Assembly (NCBI RefSeq): GCF_014841105.1 | Contig: NZ_JACYWE010000012.1 | Coordinates: 1,957 to 36,907 of the forward strand | Source: Lolliginicoccus lacisalsi | GTDB lineage: Bacteria; Actinomycetota; Actinomycetes; Mycobacteriales; Mycobacteriaceae | Direction of reading: 5' to 3' | DNA length: 34,951 nucleotides | Part shown: piece after piece, positions 23,249 to 33,636 of the stretch | Numbering within the stretch: the stretch's first letter is position 1 | Layout of the letters: the number at the start of each line of letters is the position of its first letter | Translations under genes and position numbers: made by a program | Notes under the pieces: model-generated | The model's input: only the letters and a program-made list of their open reading frames with translations | The model's database searches: none | Told to the model about the DNA's origin: nothing

Positions 23249-24415
23249 GTGAGCGTGCCTGACCCGTCGATCCTGCTCCTCGCGCAAGATCCGCGGGGCG
23301 CGGGCGTGCCGATCCGTGAGCTCATGCTCATCTGCCTCACCGCAGCAGTGATCACCTTCCTCGCTACTGGCCTTGTCCGGGTCCTGGCCATCCGGTTCGG
23401 TGCCGTGGCGTACCCCCGTGATCGTGATGTGCACGTGGCGCCGACGCCGCGGCTCGGGGGTGTCGGCATGTTCCTCGGCCTCCTTGCTGCGCTGTACCTG
23501 GCGGGGCAGTTGCCCGCGCTCGCCCGTGGGTTCGAGTTCTCCTCCGATGTCGAGGCGGCGTTGCTCGCGGGAGCAGTGATCGTCGTGGTGGGCATGATCG
23601 ATGACCGATGGGGCCTGGACGCCCTGACGAAGTTCGTCGGACAGATAACCGCAGCGGGCGTGCTCGTCCTGCTCGGCGTTTCCTGGTACGTGCTCTACCT
23701 GCCCGGCACGACCTTGGTGCTCGATCAGCTGCAGTCGGCGGGGCTGACGGTCTTCCTCACGGTCCTCATCGTCAACGCGATGAACTTCGTCGATGGCCTC
23801 GATGGGCTCGCCGCGGGCCTGGGCCTCATCGCCGCGGTCGCGCTGGCCGCGTTCTCGGTGGGGCTGCTCCTGGACCAGGGCGGGGACGTCAGCGTGTACC
23901 CCCCAGCGATGCTCGCGGCCGCGCTCGCGGGAGCATGCATGGGGTTCCTCCCGCACAACTTCCAGCCCGCCCGAATCTTCATGGGGGACTCGGGCTCGAT
24001 GTTGATCGGCGTGATGCTCGCGGCCATCTCGACGAGCGCATCGGGGAAGATCAGCCTGGACCTCTATGGTCCACGCGATCTCCTGGGCCTCTACGCCCCG
24101 CTCATCCTGGTGCTCGCCGTGCTGTTCGTGCCCTTCCTGGACCTGCTGCTCGCGGTGATCAGGCGGACACGCGCGGGCCGGAGCCCGTTCAGCCCCGACA
24201 AGATGCACCTGCACCACAGGCTGCTCGAGATCGGACATTCCCATCGCCGGGTGGTGCTGGTGATCTACAGCTGGGTGGCGTTGCTCGCCTTCACCGCGGT
24301 GGGCAGCTCGCTGCTAGCGTGGCACCTCGTGGCGCCGGTGGCGGGGATCGTCGCGCTCGTGCTGGTGGTGCTGACCTTCGTGCCCCGGTTCTCGCGGCGC
24401 GCCCGCTCGTTGTAG
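23249..24415 (+). CDS. wecA: Undecaprenyl/decaprenyl-phosphate GlcNAc-1-phosphate transferase (WecA/Rfe)
   Basis: This membrane enzyme transfers GlcNAc-1-phosphate to the polyprenyl phosphate carrier. In mycolata this starts the linker unit that joins arabinogalactan to peptidoglycan. It has 388 residues and about 11 transmembrane helices. The Mg-binding Asp pair D118-D119 (MIDDRWGLD), NAMNFVDGLDGLAAG, the FMGDSGSM loop, and the cytoplasmic His motif KMHLHHRLLEIGHSHRR are all intact. GTG 23249 gives MSVPDPS; TTG 23240 is in frame but overlaps the -10 box. It matches the position of M. tuberculosis rfe (Rv1302), just upstream of atpI. Confidence 0.95.
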   Translation: MSVPDPSILLLAQDPRGAGVPIRELMLICLTAAVITFLATGLVRVLAIRFGAVAYPRDRDVHVAPTPRLGGVGMFLGLLAALYLAGQLPALARGFEFSSDVEAALLAGAVIVVVGMIDDRWGLDALTKFVGQITAAGVLVLLGVSWYVLYLPGTTLVLDQLQSAGLTVFLTVLIVNAMNFVDGLDGLAAGLGLIAAVALAAFSVGLLLDQGGDVSVYPPAMLAAALAGACMGFLPHNFQPARIFMGDSGSMLIGVMLAAISTSASGKISLDLYGPRDLLGLYAPLILVLAVLFVPFLDLLLAVIRRTRAGRSPFSPDKMHLHHRLLEIGHSHRRVVLVIYSWVALLAFTAVGSSLLAWHLVAPVAGIVALVLVVLTFVPRFSRRARSL

Positions 24416-24501
24416 CGCGCGGCAGCCGCTGGGGCCTTCCTCGAGCGAGCGCCGCGCTGGTGGGCCGGGCGGCGAGCTAGGCATGGTGGCGTGGTACCCG
24501 C

Positions 24502-24507
24502 TACCCT
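24502..24507 (+). promoter_or_regulatory. -10 box (TACCCT) for a leaderless atpI transcript
   Basis: TACCCT ends 8 nt before GTG 24516, the same spacing as at argS, wecA and murA. It lies at the end of a 100-bp gap after wecA. This may be the distal promoter of the ATP synthase operon. Confidence 0.45.
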
Positions 24508-24515
24508 CGGTGGCT

Positions 24516-25061
24516 GTGACTTCTGCGATGGATGATGACTTCAGCCCCCTGCCCGAGCAGGGGAGCGGTGGTGCCTCCGATCCTGGCCGTGACAGCACGC
24601 CGCGGTTGACCAACCCTGCGGTGGATCCGTCCGAGCCGCTGCGCGCGGCGGTGCGCTACGGCGCGTACGGGCTCGTGGTCCTCGCGATCGTTGGCGTGAT
24701 CGCGGGCTATCTCTTCGCTGGCCTGCCAGGCGTGTGGGGCGCGCTGCTCGGAGCGGCGCTCGGCGGGGGATTCATCCTCTTCACCGCTGTGAGCGTGCTG
24801 TTCTCGGAGCGCCTCCCGATGGTCACCGGTGGAGCGGTGGTGCTCGGGGGCTGGGCGATCAAGATGCTGCTGGCACTGATCGTGTTCGCGACGCTCTCGC
24901 GGTTCACCTTCTACAGCCAGCCGGTGATGGCGCTCGTGGTGATCGGTGCGCTCGTGCTCGTGCTGGGCGCGGAGACCTATGGAGTGCTCAAGCATCGGGT
25001 CCCGTATGTCCAGCCGGAGCCGGAGCCTGTGAATCCAGCCACAAAATACGACGATGAGTAG
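24516..25061 (+). CDS. atpI: ATP synthase protein I-like membrane protein (AtpI)
   Basis: The protein has 181 residues. A polar N-terminal tail of about 45 residues is followed by four hydrophobic helices at roughly 48-68 (YGAYGLVVLAIVGVIAGYLF), 73-92, 103-122 and 132-149, and a short charged C-terminus. The size, helix layout and position directly upstream of atpB match the Rv1303/AtpI family, thought to help assemble or stabilise the c-ring; the sequence itself is poorly conserved. GTG 24516 is chosen from the -10 spacing; an earlier in-frame ATG at 24483 overlaps that box. A 291-bp gap with a second promoter separates it from atpB. Confidence 0.85.
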   Translation: MTSAMDDDFSPLPEQGSGGASDPGRDSTPRLTNPAVDPSEPLRAAVRYGAYGLVVLAIVGVIAGYLFAGLPGVWGALLGAALGGGFILFTAVSVLFSERLPMVTGGAVVLGGWAIKMLLALIVFATLSRFTFYSQPVMALVVIGALVLVLGAETYGVLKHRVPYVQPEPEPVNPATKYDDE

Positions 25062-25100
25062 TACTACACCTGGTCGTTAACAAGAAATAGCGCGCCCTGC

Positions 25101-25129
25101 TTGCACGAACCTGGCGAGAAGTTGATAGT
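25101..25129 (+). promoter_or_regulatory. Sigma-A type promoter for the atpB-atpC operon
   Basis: TTGCAC (25101-25106) and GATAGT (25124-25129) are separated by exactly 17 bp. This is the best two-box promoter in the window. Transcription would begin near 25137 and give a leader of about 215 nt before atpB. Sequence between it and atpB shows no gene. Confidence 0.65.
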
Positions 25130-25352
25130 GTCACCGACTAGCAGGAGCGGTGTGGCTGCCAGTGCAACCCCACGACCAGTCGGCCGCGATCTGCAGGATC
25201 TCGGGTCGATGCACTGCCCACCGGCAAAGTTGCGCCCAGAGAGCCGGGCTGTGTGATGCAATTGGGCATCGAGAGTCGCAGCTCCGAGATCGTTACTGTC
25301 CGATCACGCCGCGCACCGCGTGGCCAAACAACGGAAGAGACCGCTGAGCGTC

Positions 25353-26138
25353 ATGAACCTGGCTGCCGGTGAATTCCATCCGCCGTCGCTGAAAGACTTC
25401 TTCCCGCCCGCGATCCTGTTCGAGGGCACCCCGTTCGAGCTCGACCGGCTGATGCTCATTCGCATCGTTGTTGCCGTGCTCATCGCGGTCTTCTTCGCGT
25501 TTGCCATGCGCAGCCCGAAGATCGTCCCCCGGGGCGTCCAGAACTTCGTCGAGGTCGCGATCGACTTCGTCCGGATCCATATCGCCGACGAGATCCTCGG
25601 CAAGACTCAAGGCAAGAGATTCCTGCCGCTCATCGCGACGATCTTCTTCCTGGTTCTCGGGCTCAACCTGACGGCAATCATCCCGTTCATCAACATCTCG
25701 TCGAACGCGCGGATCGGAATGCCCCTCGTCCTCGCTGTGCTCGCCTACATCGTGTTCAACTATGTCGGCATCAAGAAGTACGGCGCGTTCCGCTACCTCA
25801 AGAGCAGCATCGTCGTCCCCGGCGTGCCGTGGGCCCTCCACTTGCTGCTCATCCCTATCGAGTTCATCTCCACCTTCGTGCTCCGGCCGTTCACCCTCAT
25901 GGTGCGACTCATGGCCAACATGCTCGCCGGACACGTCATGCTCGTGCTGTTCTTCAGCGCGACACACTACTTCCTCTTCACCAGCGAAGGCTTCATGAAG
26001 GTGTTCAGCCTCCCCGCGCTCATCGTGGGAATCGGCTTCACCTTCTTCGAGATCCTCGTGGTGTTCCTGCAGGCGTACATCTTCGCCCTGCTGACCGCTG
26101 TGTACATCGATCTCGCTCTGCACGCTGAAGAGCACTAG
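25353..26138 (+). CDS. atpB: F-type ATP synthase subunit a
   Basis: This membrane subunit forms the proton half-channels next to the c-ring. From ATG 25353 it has 261 residues (MNLAAGEFHPPSLKDFFPP...), with about five to six hydrophobic helices. The essential arginine lies in the helix-5 motif MVRLMANMLAGHVML, and the last helix contains LQAYIFALLTAVYIDLAL. I prefer ATG 25353 because the protein after it looks like other actinobacterial AtpB starts; GTG 25320 would add 11 basic residues (MAKQRKRPLSV) and also lacks a good binding site. The protein differs noticeably from mycobacterial AtpB. It is the first structural gene after the TTGCAC-N17-GATAGT promoter. Confidence 0.95.
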   Translation: MNLAAGEFHPPSLKDFFPPAILFEGTPFELDRLMLIRIVVAVLIAVFFAFAMRSPKIVPRGVQNFVEVAIDFVRIHIADEILGKTQGKRFLPLIATIFFLVLGLNLTAIIPFINISSNARIGMPLVLAVLAYIVFNYVGIKKYGAFRYLKSSIVVPGVPWALHLLLIPIEFISTFVLRPFTLMVRLMANMLAGHVMLVLFFSATHYFLFTSEGFMKVFSLPALIVGIGFTFFEILVVFLQAYIFALLTAVYIDLALHAEEH

Positions 26139-26147
26139 AGCCACCGG

Positions 26148-26175
26148 GTCCCGCGCTGCGCTAGCAGAGCGGGAC
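26148..26175 (+). other. Hairpin in the atpB-atpE gap
   Basis: GTCCCGC (26148-26154) and GCGGGAC (26169-26175) form a 7-bp stem around a 14-nt loop in the 99-bp gap before atpE. The c subunit is needed in about tenfold excess over a. A hairpin upstream of atpE could protect or process the mRNA there, as reported for atp operons elsewhere. This role is inferred only. Confidence 0.45.
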
Positions 26176-26183
26176 GCTCCTGA

Positions 26184-26480
<297 letters not shown>

Positions 26481-26482
26481 TC

Positions 26483-27043
26483 ATGAATACAGCGAACATC
26501 GTCCTTCTAGCCGCGGAGGAGGAGCCCAACCCGCTCCTCCCAGCGGTCTATGACATCGTCTGGTCGATCGTCGCTCTCGCTGTTGTCGGCCTCGTGTTCT
26601 GGAAGTACGTCATCCCGCGCTTCCAGGAGCTTCTCGAGCGCCGGACGGACGAGATCGAGGGCGGCATCAAGCGGGCAGAGGCCCTGCAGGCCGACGCCAA
26701 GGAAGCGCTCGAGCAGTACCGCGCGCAGCTGGCAGAGGCTCGGTCCGAGGCCGCGAAGATCCGGGAGGAAGCCCGCGGCCAGGGCCAGCAGATCATCGAC
26801 GAGATGAAGCAGCAGGCACAGGTGGAGTCCGACCGCATCGTTGCCAACGGGCAGTCGCAGCTCGAGGCCCAGCGCCAGCACATTGTCGCAGACCTGCGCA
26901 GCGACCTAGGTCGCACCGCTGTCGATCTCGCCGAGAAGATCATCGGCCAGTCCGTCGCTGACGACGCCAAGCGCGCCGCCACGGTCGACCAGTTCCTCAA
27001 CGAACTCGAATCGATCAACGCAGACACGGCGACAGGAAAGTGA
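26483..27043 (+). CDS. atpF: F-type ATP synthase subunit b
   Basis: This is the peripheral stalk subunit. It has 186 residues: one N-terminal membrane helix (about 22-44, [20 protein letters not shown]) and a long charged coiled coil (about 50-150, rich in Ala, Glu, Arg and Gln). The C-terminal region [12 protein letters not shown] is conserved and contacts the delta subunit. ATG 26483 begins 2 bp after the atpE stop and has no clear Shine-Dalgarno sequence, so translation probably depends on ribosomes finishing atpE. The end overlaps atpH by 4 bp. Confidence 0.95.
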   Translation: MNTANIVLLAAEEEPNPLLPAVYDIVWSIVALAVVGLVFWKYVIPRFQELLERRTDEIEGGIKRAEALQADAKEALEQYRAQLAEARSEAAKIREEARGQGQQIIDEMKQQAQVESDRIVANGQSQLEAQRQHIVADLRSDLGRTAVDLAEKIIGQSVADDAKRAATVDQFLNELESINADTATGK

Positions 27044-27867
27044 GCAGCATGTACGCAGCGAGTCGTGAGGCGCTAGCACGCACCACATCAGCGCTGGATT
27101 CCAGCCTTGGCGCGGGCGGTGGCAACGCCGGCGCAGCGGCGCAGGCAGGCGAGCAGTTGTTTGCCGTGGTTGATCTTCTTGATACCAACCGGGAGCTCCG
27201 GGTCCAGTTCACAGATACCTCAGCCACGCCCGAGCGCCGCGCCAGCCTGGTCGACAAGGTCTTCGCGGGCAAGCTTTCCCGCGAAGCGCTCGACATCCTC
27301 AAGGCCGCAGTGAGCCAGGATTGGTCCTCCACGTCCGATTTCCTGGGCTCGCTCGTCCACGTCGGCCGGATCGCCTTGCTGCGTGCAGCTGCTGAACAAG
27401 ACCAGCTCCAGACGGTGGAGGATGAGCTCTTCCGCCTGGGACGGATCACCGCGGCCAACCCGGAGCTGGAGCAAGCCCTCTCCGACCGGACGCGCCCCGC
27501 CTCAGCAACACGTGATCTCTTGCGTCGTCTGCTCTACGGCAAGGTCACCGCCACCACCGAGGCGCTCGCGGCGCAGGCCGTCAGCCGTCGTCGCCAGGCA
27601 CCTGCTGACGAGTTCGCGGACCTTTCGCAGCTCGCTGCCGAGCAAAGCGACCGCACGGTCGCGCACGTTCGCAGCGCGGCTCCGCTGACAGACAGCCAGC
27701 AGGAGAGGCTCGAGAGCGCGTTGACGCGAATCTATGACAAGCCCATCGCCATTCACACCGAGGTCGAGCCAGGACTGCTCGGCGGGCTTGTTGTCAGCGT
27801 CGGTGACGAAGTGATCGACGGAAGCGCGCAAGGGCGCCTAACCCAGCTGCGCAAGGCTCTAAAGTAG
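27040..27867 (+). CDS. atpH: F-type ATP synthase subunit delta
   Basis: It joins the peripheral stalk to the top of F1 (OSCP equivalent). It has 275 residues, longer than E. coli delta (177) but without the b'-type membrane helix that makes mycobacterial AtpH a fused b-delta protein of about 445 residues. The N-terminal six-helix domain and the C-terminal signature [25 protein letters not shown] are present. The Gly/Ala-rich stretch near residues 23-36 ([15 protein letters not shown]) looks like a flexible loop. It starts at GTG 27040 (GTGA overlap with the atpF stop); ATG 27049 is a close alternative. Two hairpins follow in the 112-bp gap before atpA. Confidence 0.93.
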   Translation: MSSMYAASREALARTTSALDSSLGAGGGNAGAAAQAGEQLFAVVDLLDTNRELRVQFTDTSATPERRASLVDKVFAGKLSREALDILKAAVSQDWSSTSDFLGSLVHVGRIALLRAAAEQDQLQTVEDELFRLGRITAANPELEQALSDRTRPASATRDLLRRLLYGKVTATTEALAAQAVSRRRQAPADEFADLSQLAAEQSDRTVAHVRSAAPLTDSQQERLESALTRIYDKPIAIHTEVEPGLLGGLVVSVGDEVIDGSAQGRLTQLRKALK

Positions 27868-27891
27868 GTCACCGAAGGATCTTCGGCGACC
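27867..27891. other. Hairpin 1 in the atpH-atpA gap
   Basis: GGTC-A-CCGAAG (from 27867) pairs with CTTCGG-C-GACC (to 27891) around a GAT loop. This gives 10 bp with one A/C mismatch, starting at the last base of the atpH stop codon. No T-run follows, so it is unlikely to be a simple terminator. Confidence 0.7.
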
Positions 27892-27933
27892 TCGCACAGC
27901 GCACCGCGCGGCCCATCCACACAGACCACGAGA

Positions 27934-27953
27934 GGCTATCCGAAGCGATAGCC
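27934..27953. other. Hairpin 2 in the atpH-atpA gap
   Basis: GGCTATC (27934-27940) and GATAGCC (27947-27953) form a perfect 7-bp stem around CGAAGC, 26 bp before the atpA start. Together with hairpin 1 it marks the boundary between stalk/membrane genes and the catalytic genes. It may affect mRNA processing or partial termination. Confidence 0.7.
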
Positions 27954-27979
27954 CGCAGACGACCGAGAGCAGGAACAAC

Positions 27980-29620
27980 ATGGCGGAGCTGACGATCTCC
28001 TCCGAAGAGATCCGTAGCGCGATCCAGAACTACACCGAGAGCTTCACACCGGAATCCTCCCGCGAGGAGGTCGGCCAGGTCATCGATGCGAGCGACGGCA
28101 TCGCCCACGTATCCGGCCTTCCCTCAGCAATGGCAAACGAGCTCCTTGAATTTGCCGGGGGCGTGCTCGGTGTGGCCCTGAACCTCGATGACCGCCAGAT
28201 CGGCGCCGTCATCCTGGGCGATTTCGACAACATCGAGGAAGGCCAGCAGGTCAAGCGCACCGGCGACGTGCTTTCTGTTCCCGTTGGCGATGGTTACCTC
28301 GGTCGAGTCATCAACCCGCTCGGCGAGCCCATCGACGGCCTCGGCGAGATCGAGTCCACTGGGACCCGCGCCCTCGAGCTCCAGGCCGCATCGGTCCTCG
28401 AGCGCCAGCCAGTCGGCGAGCCCCTGCAGACCGGCATCAAGGCCGTCGACGCGATGACCCCGATCGGCCGCGGCCAGCGCCAGCTGATCATTGGTGACCG
28501 CAAGACTGGCAAGACCGCGGTCTGCGTGGATGCGATCCTCAACCAGAAGTCCAACTGGGAGTCCGGCGACCCCAACAAGCAGGTGCGCTGCATCTATGTG
28601 GCGATCGGCCAGAAGGGCTCGACCATCGCCGGCGTCAAGACGGCACTCGAAGAGCGTGGCGCTATGGACTACACCACGATCGTCGCCGCCCCGGCCTCGG
28701 ATTCCGCCGGCTTCAAGTGGCTCGCCCCCTACACCGGCTCCGCTATCGGCCAGCACTGGATGTACGAGGGCAAGCACGTCCTCATCGTGTTCGATGACCT
28801 CACCAAGCAGGCAGAGGCGTACCGCGCGATCTCGCTGCTCCTGCGTCGCCCGCCGGGCCGCGAGGCCTACCCCGGTGACGTCTTCTACCTGCACTCCCGC
28901 CTCCTCGAGCGCTGCGCCAAGCTCTCTGATGAGCTCGGAGCAGGATCGATGACCGGCCTGCCCATCATCGAGACCAAGGCCAACGACGTCTCGGCCTACA
29001 TCCCGACCAACGTCATCTCCATCACCGATGGACAGGTCTTCCTCGAGTCCGACCTGTTCAACAAGGGCATCCGCCCGGCGATCAACGTCGGCATCTCGGT
29101 GTCCCGTGTTGGTGGCGCCGCGCAGACCAAGGGCATGAAGAAGGTCGCCGGCACCCTGCGCCTCGAGCTTGCACAGTTCCGTGAGCTCGAGTCGTTCGCG
29201 GCCTTCGCCTCCGACCTCGATGCGGCATCCCGCTCGCAGCTCGAGCGCGGCCAGCGCCTCGTTGAGCTGCTCAAGCAGGACGAGTACTCGCCCGTCCCCG
29301 TCGAGGACCAGATCATCACGATCTACGTCGCGGGCCAGGGCGTCTACGACAGCGTCCCCGTCGGCGATGTTCGTCGATTCGACACCGAGATGCTCGAGGA
29401 CCTCCGGCGCAACGCGAAGTCGGTCTACGAGTCCATCGATGGTGGCAAGGCGCTTTCCGACGATGACATCTCCACGTTGATGACCGCGGTCGACAAGTTC
29501 AAGGAGGGCTTCATCGACTCCGAGGGCAGCCGCGTGGTCAACGAGGCCGAGGCCGACCCGCTGTCGGAGGACGAGGTGGACCAGGAGCAGCTGAAGGTCA
29601 AGCGCAAGGTTCGCCGATGA
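27980..29620 (+). CDS. atpA: F-type ATP synthase subunit alpha
   Basis: This is the non-catalytic nucleotide-binding F1 subunit. It has 546 residues. The P-loop is G172-DRKTGKT179. The beta-barrel N-terminal domain and the segment [22 protein letters not shown] (the conserved VGGAAQ motif with the arginine that reaches the catalytic site) are intact. The C-terminus extends about 35 residues past the usual end with an acidic then basic tail ([16 protein letters not shown] then KVKRKVRR). A comparable C-terminal extension in mycobacterial alpha suppresses ATP hydrolysis. ATG 27980 follows AGCAGGAA. Confidence 0.97.
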   Translation: MAELTISSEEIRSAIQNYTESFTPESSREEVGQVIDASDGIAHVSGLPSAMANELLEFAGGVLGVALNLDDRQIGAVILGDFDNIEEGQQVKRTGDVLSVPVGDGYLGRVINPLGEPIDGLGEIESTGTRALELQAASVLERQPVGEPLQTGIKAVDAMTPIGRGQRQLIIGDRKTGKTAVCVDAILNQKSNWESGDPNKQVRCIYVAIGQKGSTIAGVKTALEERGAMDYTTIVAAPASDSAGFKWLAPYTGSAIGQHWMYEGKHVLIVFDDLTKQAEAYRAISLLLRRPPGREAYPGDVFYLHSRLLERCAKLSDELGAGSMTGLPIIETKANDVSAYIPTNVISITDGQVFLESDLFNKGIRPAINVGISVSRVGGAAQTKGMKKVAGTLRLELAQFRELESFAAFASDLDAASRSQLERGQRLVELLKQDEYSPVPVEDQIITIYVAGQGVYDSVPVGDVRRFDTEMLEDLRRNAKSVYESIDGGKALSDDDISTLMTAVDKFKEGFIDSEGSRVVNEAEADPLSEDEVDQEQLKVKRKVRR

Positions 29621-29667
29621 CGCAGACGTCCGCTGCCCTACTAGCGATGAAGGAGCGTGACTGATCG

Positions 29668-32096
<2,429 letters not shown>

Positions 32097-32102
32097 TGAC
32101 GC

Positions 32103-32471
32103 GTGTCTGAGATGTCAGTGGACCTCGTGGCTGTCGAGCAGCGATTCTGGTCTGGGAAGGCCAAGCTCGTTGTCGCGCAGACCACGGAGGGCGAGATTGG
32201 TGTGATGCCGGGTCACGAGCCTGTTCTCGGCCAGCTCATCGAAGGCGGCATCGTGGCGATCACCACGACCAATGACGAGCGGTTCGTCGCTGCGGTCGAT
32301 GGTGGATTCATGTCAGTGACCGCGAACTCGGTCACCGTGCTCGCGGAAACCGCCGAATGGGCCCAGGACGTCGATGCCGACGCGGCTCGGAGCCAGCTCG
32401 AATCAGCGGGCGACGATGCTGAAGCGGCCGCTCGTGCACGCGGACGGCTGCGCGCGATCGACCGCATGTGA
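32103..32471 (+). CDS. atpC: F-type ATP synthase subunit epsilon
   Basis: This small regulatory F1 subunit has 122 residues. The N-terminal beta-sandwich contains the conserved [16 protein letters not shown] and the C-terminal short helices are Ala/Arg/Glu-rich ([14 protein letters not shown]). The C-terminal domain is short, as in mycobacteria, whose epsilon inhibits less through the extended-helix mechanism. GTG 32103 follows the atpD stop by 6 bp with GGGAAG upstream; ATG 32112 is a possible alternative. It is the last gene of the operon; a 65-bp gap follows. Confidence 0.96.
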   Translation: MSEMSVDLVAVEQRFWSGKAKLVVAQTTEGEIGVMPGHEPVLGQLIEGGIVAITTTNDERFVAAVDGGFMSVTANSVTVLAETAEWAQDVDADAARSQLESAGDDAEAAARARGRLRAIDRM

Positions 32472-32491
32472 TCGCGGCGGACAAGACACGC

Positions 32492-32497
32492 TAGGCT
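32492..32497 (+). promoter_or_regulatory. Candidate -10 box (TAGGCT) before the DUF2550 gene
   Basis: TAGGCT lies in the 65-bp gap after atpC. It would give a leader of about 30 nt with AAGGA before GTG 32537. The gap is also bracketed by TCGCGGC (32472-32478) and GCCGCGA (32511-32517), so these bases could instead form a hairpin. Pattern match only. Confidence 0.35.
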
Positions 32498-32536
32498 AGG
32501 AAGTCACAAGGCCGCGACAGCGAAGGATGGTCCCGA

Positions 32537-32983
32537 GTGGACGGTGGAATGGTGCTAGCGCTCATTCTGCTGCTTCTCATCCTCGCTGTCGCGGCTTTTG
32601 CGTACCGGTTGGTCCAGTTGCGCGCAGCCGGTGCCGGCGCCGTGATCCGGGCCCTTCCCGCGAAGGAAGGGCTCGGTTGGCGCTACGGGGTCATCCGGTA
32701 CCGGGACGAGGACCTCAACTTCTATCGCCTGTCGCGAATGATCCCGGGGCCGAGCCTTCGGATCGATCGGCAGGATGCCGAGGTCAGCGAGCGGCGCGCG
32801 CCCACCAAGGGGGAGCGGGACCTCCTGGACCCCGGCAGCACCGTGATCAGGGGCAGCGTCGGGGAGGACGACTACGAGTTCGCCTTCGACCGGGACACCC
32901 TGACGGCTTTCCTTTCCTGGCTCGAGTCCAGGCCGCCGCGCCGCGCCCGGCGGCGTACCCGATGGACACCCCGCAAGTCCTAG
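32537..32983 (+). CDS. DUF2550 family membrane-anchored protein
   Basis: The protein has 148 residues. A single N-terminal transmembrane helix (about 4-25, GMVLALILLLLILAVAAFAY) is followed by a cytoplasmic or periplasmic domain of about 90 residues (GLGWRYGVIRYRDEDLNFYR, LDPGSTVIRGSV, YEFAFDRDTLTAFLSWLES) and a basic Arg/Pro tail. Location directly after atpC matches Rv1312 of M. tuberculosis, whose function is unknown. GTG 32537 is preceded by AAGGA. It is convergent with the adenosyltransferase gene, with only 3 bp between the stops. Confidence 0.9.
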   Translation: MDGGMVLALILLLLILAVAAFAYRLVQLRAAGAGAVIRALPAKEGLGWRYGVIRYRDEDLNFYRLSRMIPGPSLRIDRQDAEVSERRAPTKGERDLLDPGSTVIRGSVGEDDYEFAFDRDTLTAFLSWLESRPPRRARRRTRWTPRKS

Positions 32984-32986
32984 CGG

Positions 32987-33586
32987 CTACGAATCCTGCT
33001 CGGGCTGTTCTCCGCGCGAGCCGCCACCCGGCGCCCACAGGACATCGTCGCCGCCGTTCGCCACGCGCGACAGGATGAACAGCAGGTCCGAGAGCCGATT
33101 CAGGTAGCGGGCCGGGAGCACTGACGTTGTCTCCGCCTCCTCCTCGAGCAATGCCCACACCGAGCGCTCCGCCCTCCGGGATACGGTCCGCGCCACATGG
33201 AGCTGCGCCGCAAGCGGGGTGCCGCCCGGCAGGATGAACGAGGTCAGTGGTTCCAAGCCCGAGTTGAACTCGTCGCACCATCGCTCGAGCTGGTCGATGT
33301 AGGAGCCATCGATGCGCAGCGGCGGATGCTCGGGGTCGGGACGCACCGGCGTGCAGAGGTCAGCGCCGACATCAAAGAGGTCGTTCTGCACTTGCCGCAG
33401 CACCTCGAGGATCCGCTCGGAGGACGTCCCGGCAGTGACGGCCACGCCAAGGACAGCATTGGTCTCGTCCACGTCGGCGTAGGCGGCGATGCGCGCGGAT
33501 TGCTTGGGCACGCGGGAGAAATCACCAAGCCCGGTCGTGCCATCGTCGCCGGTCCGTGTGTAGATTCTCGTCAGATGCACGCTCAT
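32987..33586 (-). CDS. Cob(I)alamin adenosyltransferase, PduO type
   Basis: It transfers the adenosyl group of ATP to cob(I)alamin to make coenzyme B12. It has 199 residues. The ATP-binding N-terminal motif is YTRTGDDGTTGLGDFSRV, followed by AAYADVDETNAVLG. The C-terminal helices include VARTVSRRAERSVWAL and the conserved YLNRLSDLLFILSRVAN. A short Gly/Ser/Glu tail ends the protein. It corresponds to Rv1314c, placed minus between DUF2550 and murA in M. tuberculosis as here. ATG 33586 is only 50 bp from the divergent murA start, and both look leaderless. Confidence 0.95.
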   Translation of the reverse strand: MSVHLTRIYTRTGDDGTTGLGDFSRVPKQSARIAAYADVDETNAVLGVAVTAGTSSERILEVLRQVQNDLFDVGADLCTPVRPDPEHPPLRIDGSYIDQLERWCDEFNSGLEPLTSFILPGGTPLAAQLHVARTVSRRAERSVWALLEEEAETTSVLPARYLNRLSDLLFILSRVANGGDDVLWAPGGGSRGEQPEQDS

Positions 33587-33592
33587 GTGAGC

Positions 33593-33598
33593 ACCGTA
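33593..33598 (-). promoter_or_regulatory. -10 box (TACGGT) for the adenosyltransferase gene
   Basis: On the minus strand TACGGT ends 6 nt before ATG 33586, which implies a leaderless mRNA. It shares the 50-bp divergent region with the murA -10 box. Confidence 0.45.
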
Positions 33599-33622
33599 CC
33601 CGCGAAACCACCGGGGTACCGA

Positions 33623-33628
33623 TAAGCT
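33623..33628 (+). promoter_or_regulatory. -10 box (TAAGCT) for a leaderless murA transcript
   Basis: TAAGCT ends 8 nt before GTG 33637. No Shine-Dalgarno sequence is present. The spacing equals that at argS, wecA and atpI. Confidence 0.45.
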
Positions 33629-33636
33629 GATGCACT

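Noticed and set aside
25062-25352. Additional small gene between atpI and atpB
   Set aside because: Open frames here lack start signals and conserved features; the stretch is explained by a promoter and leader.
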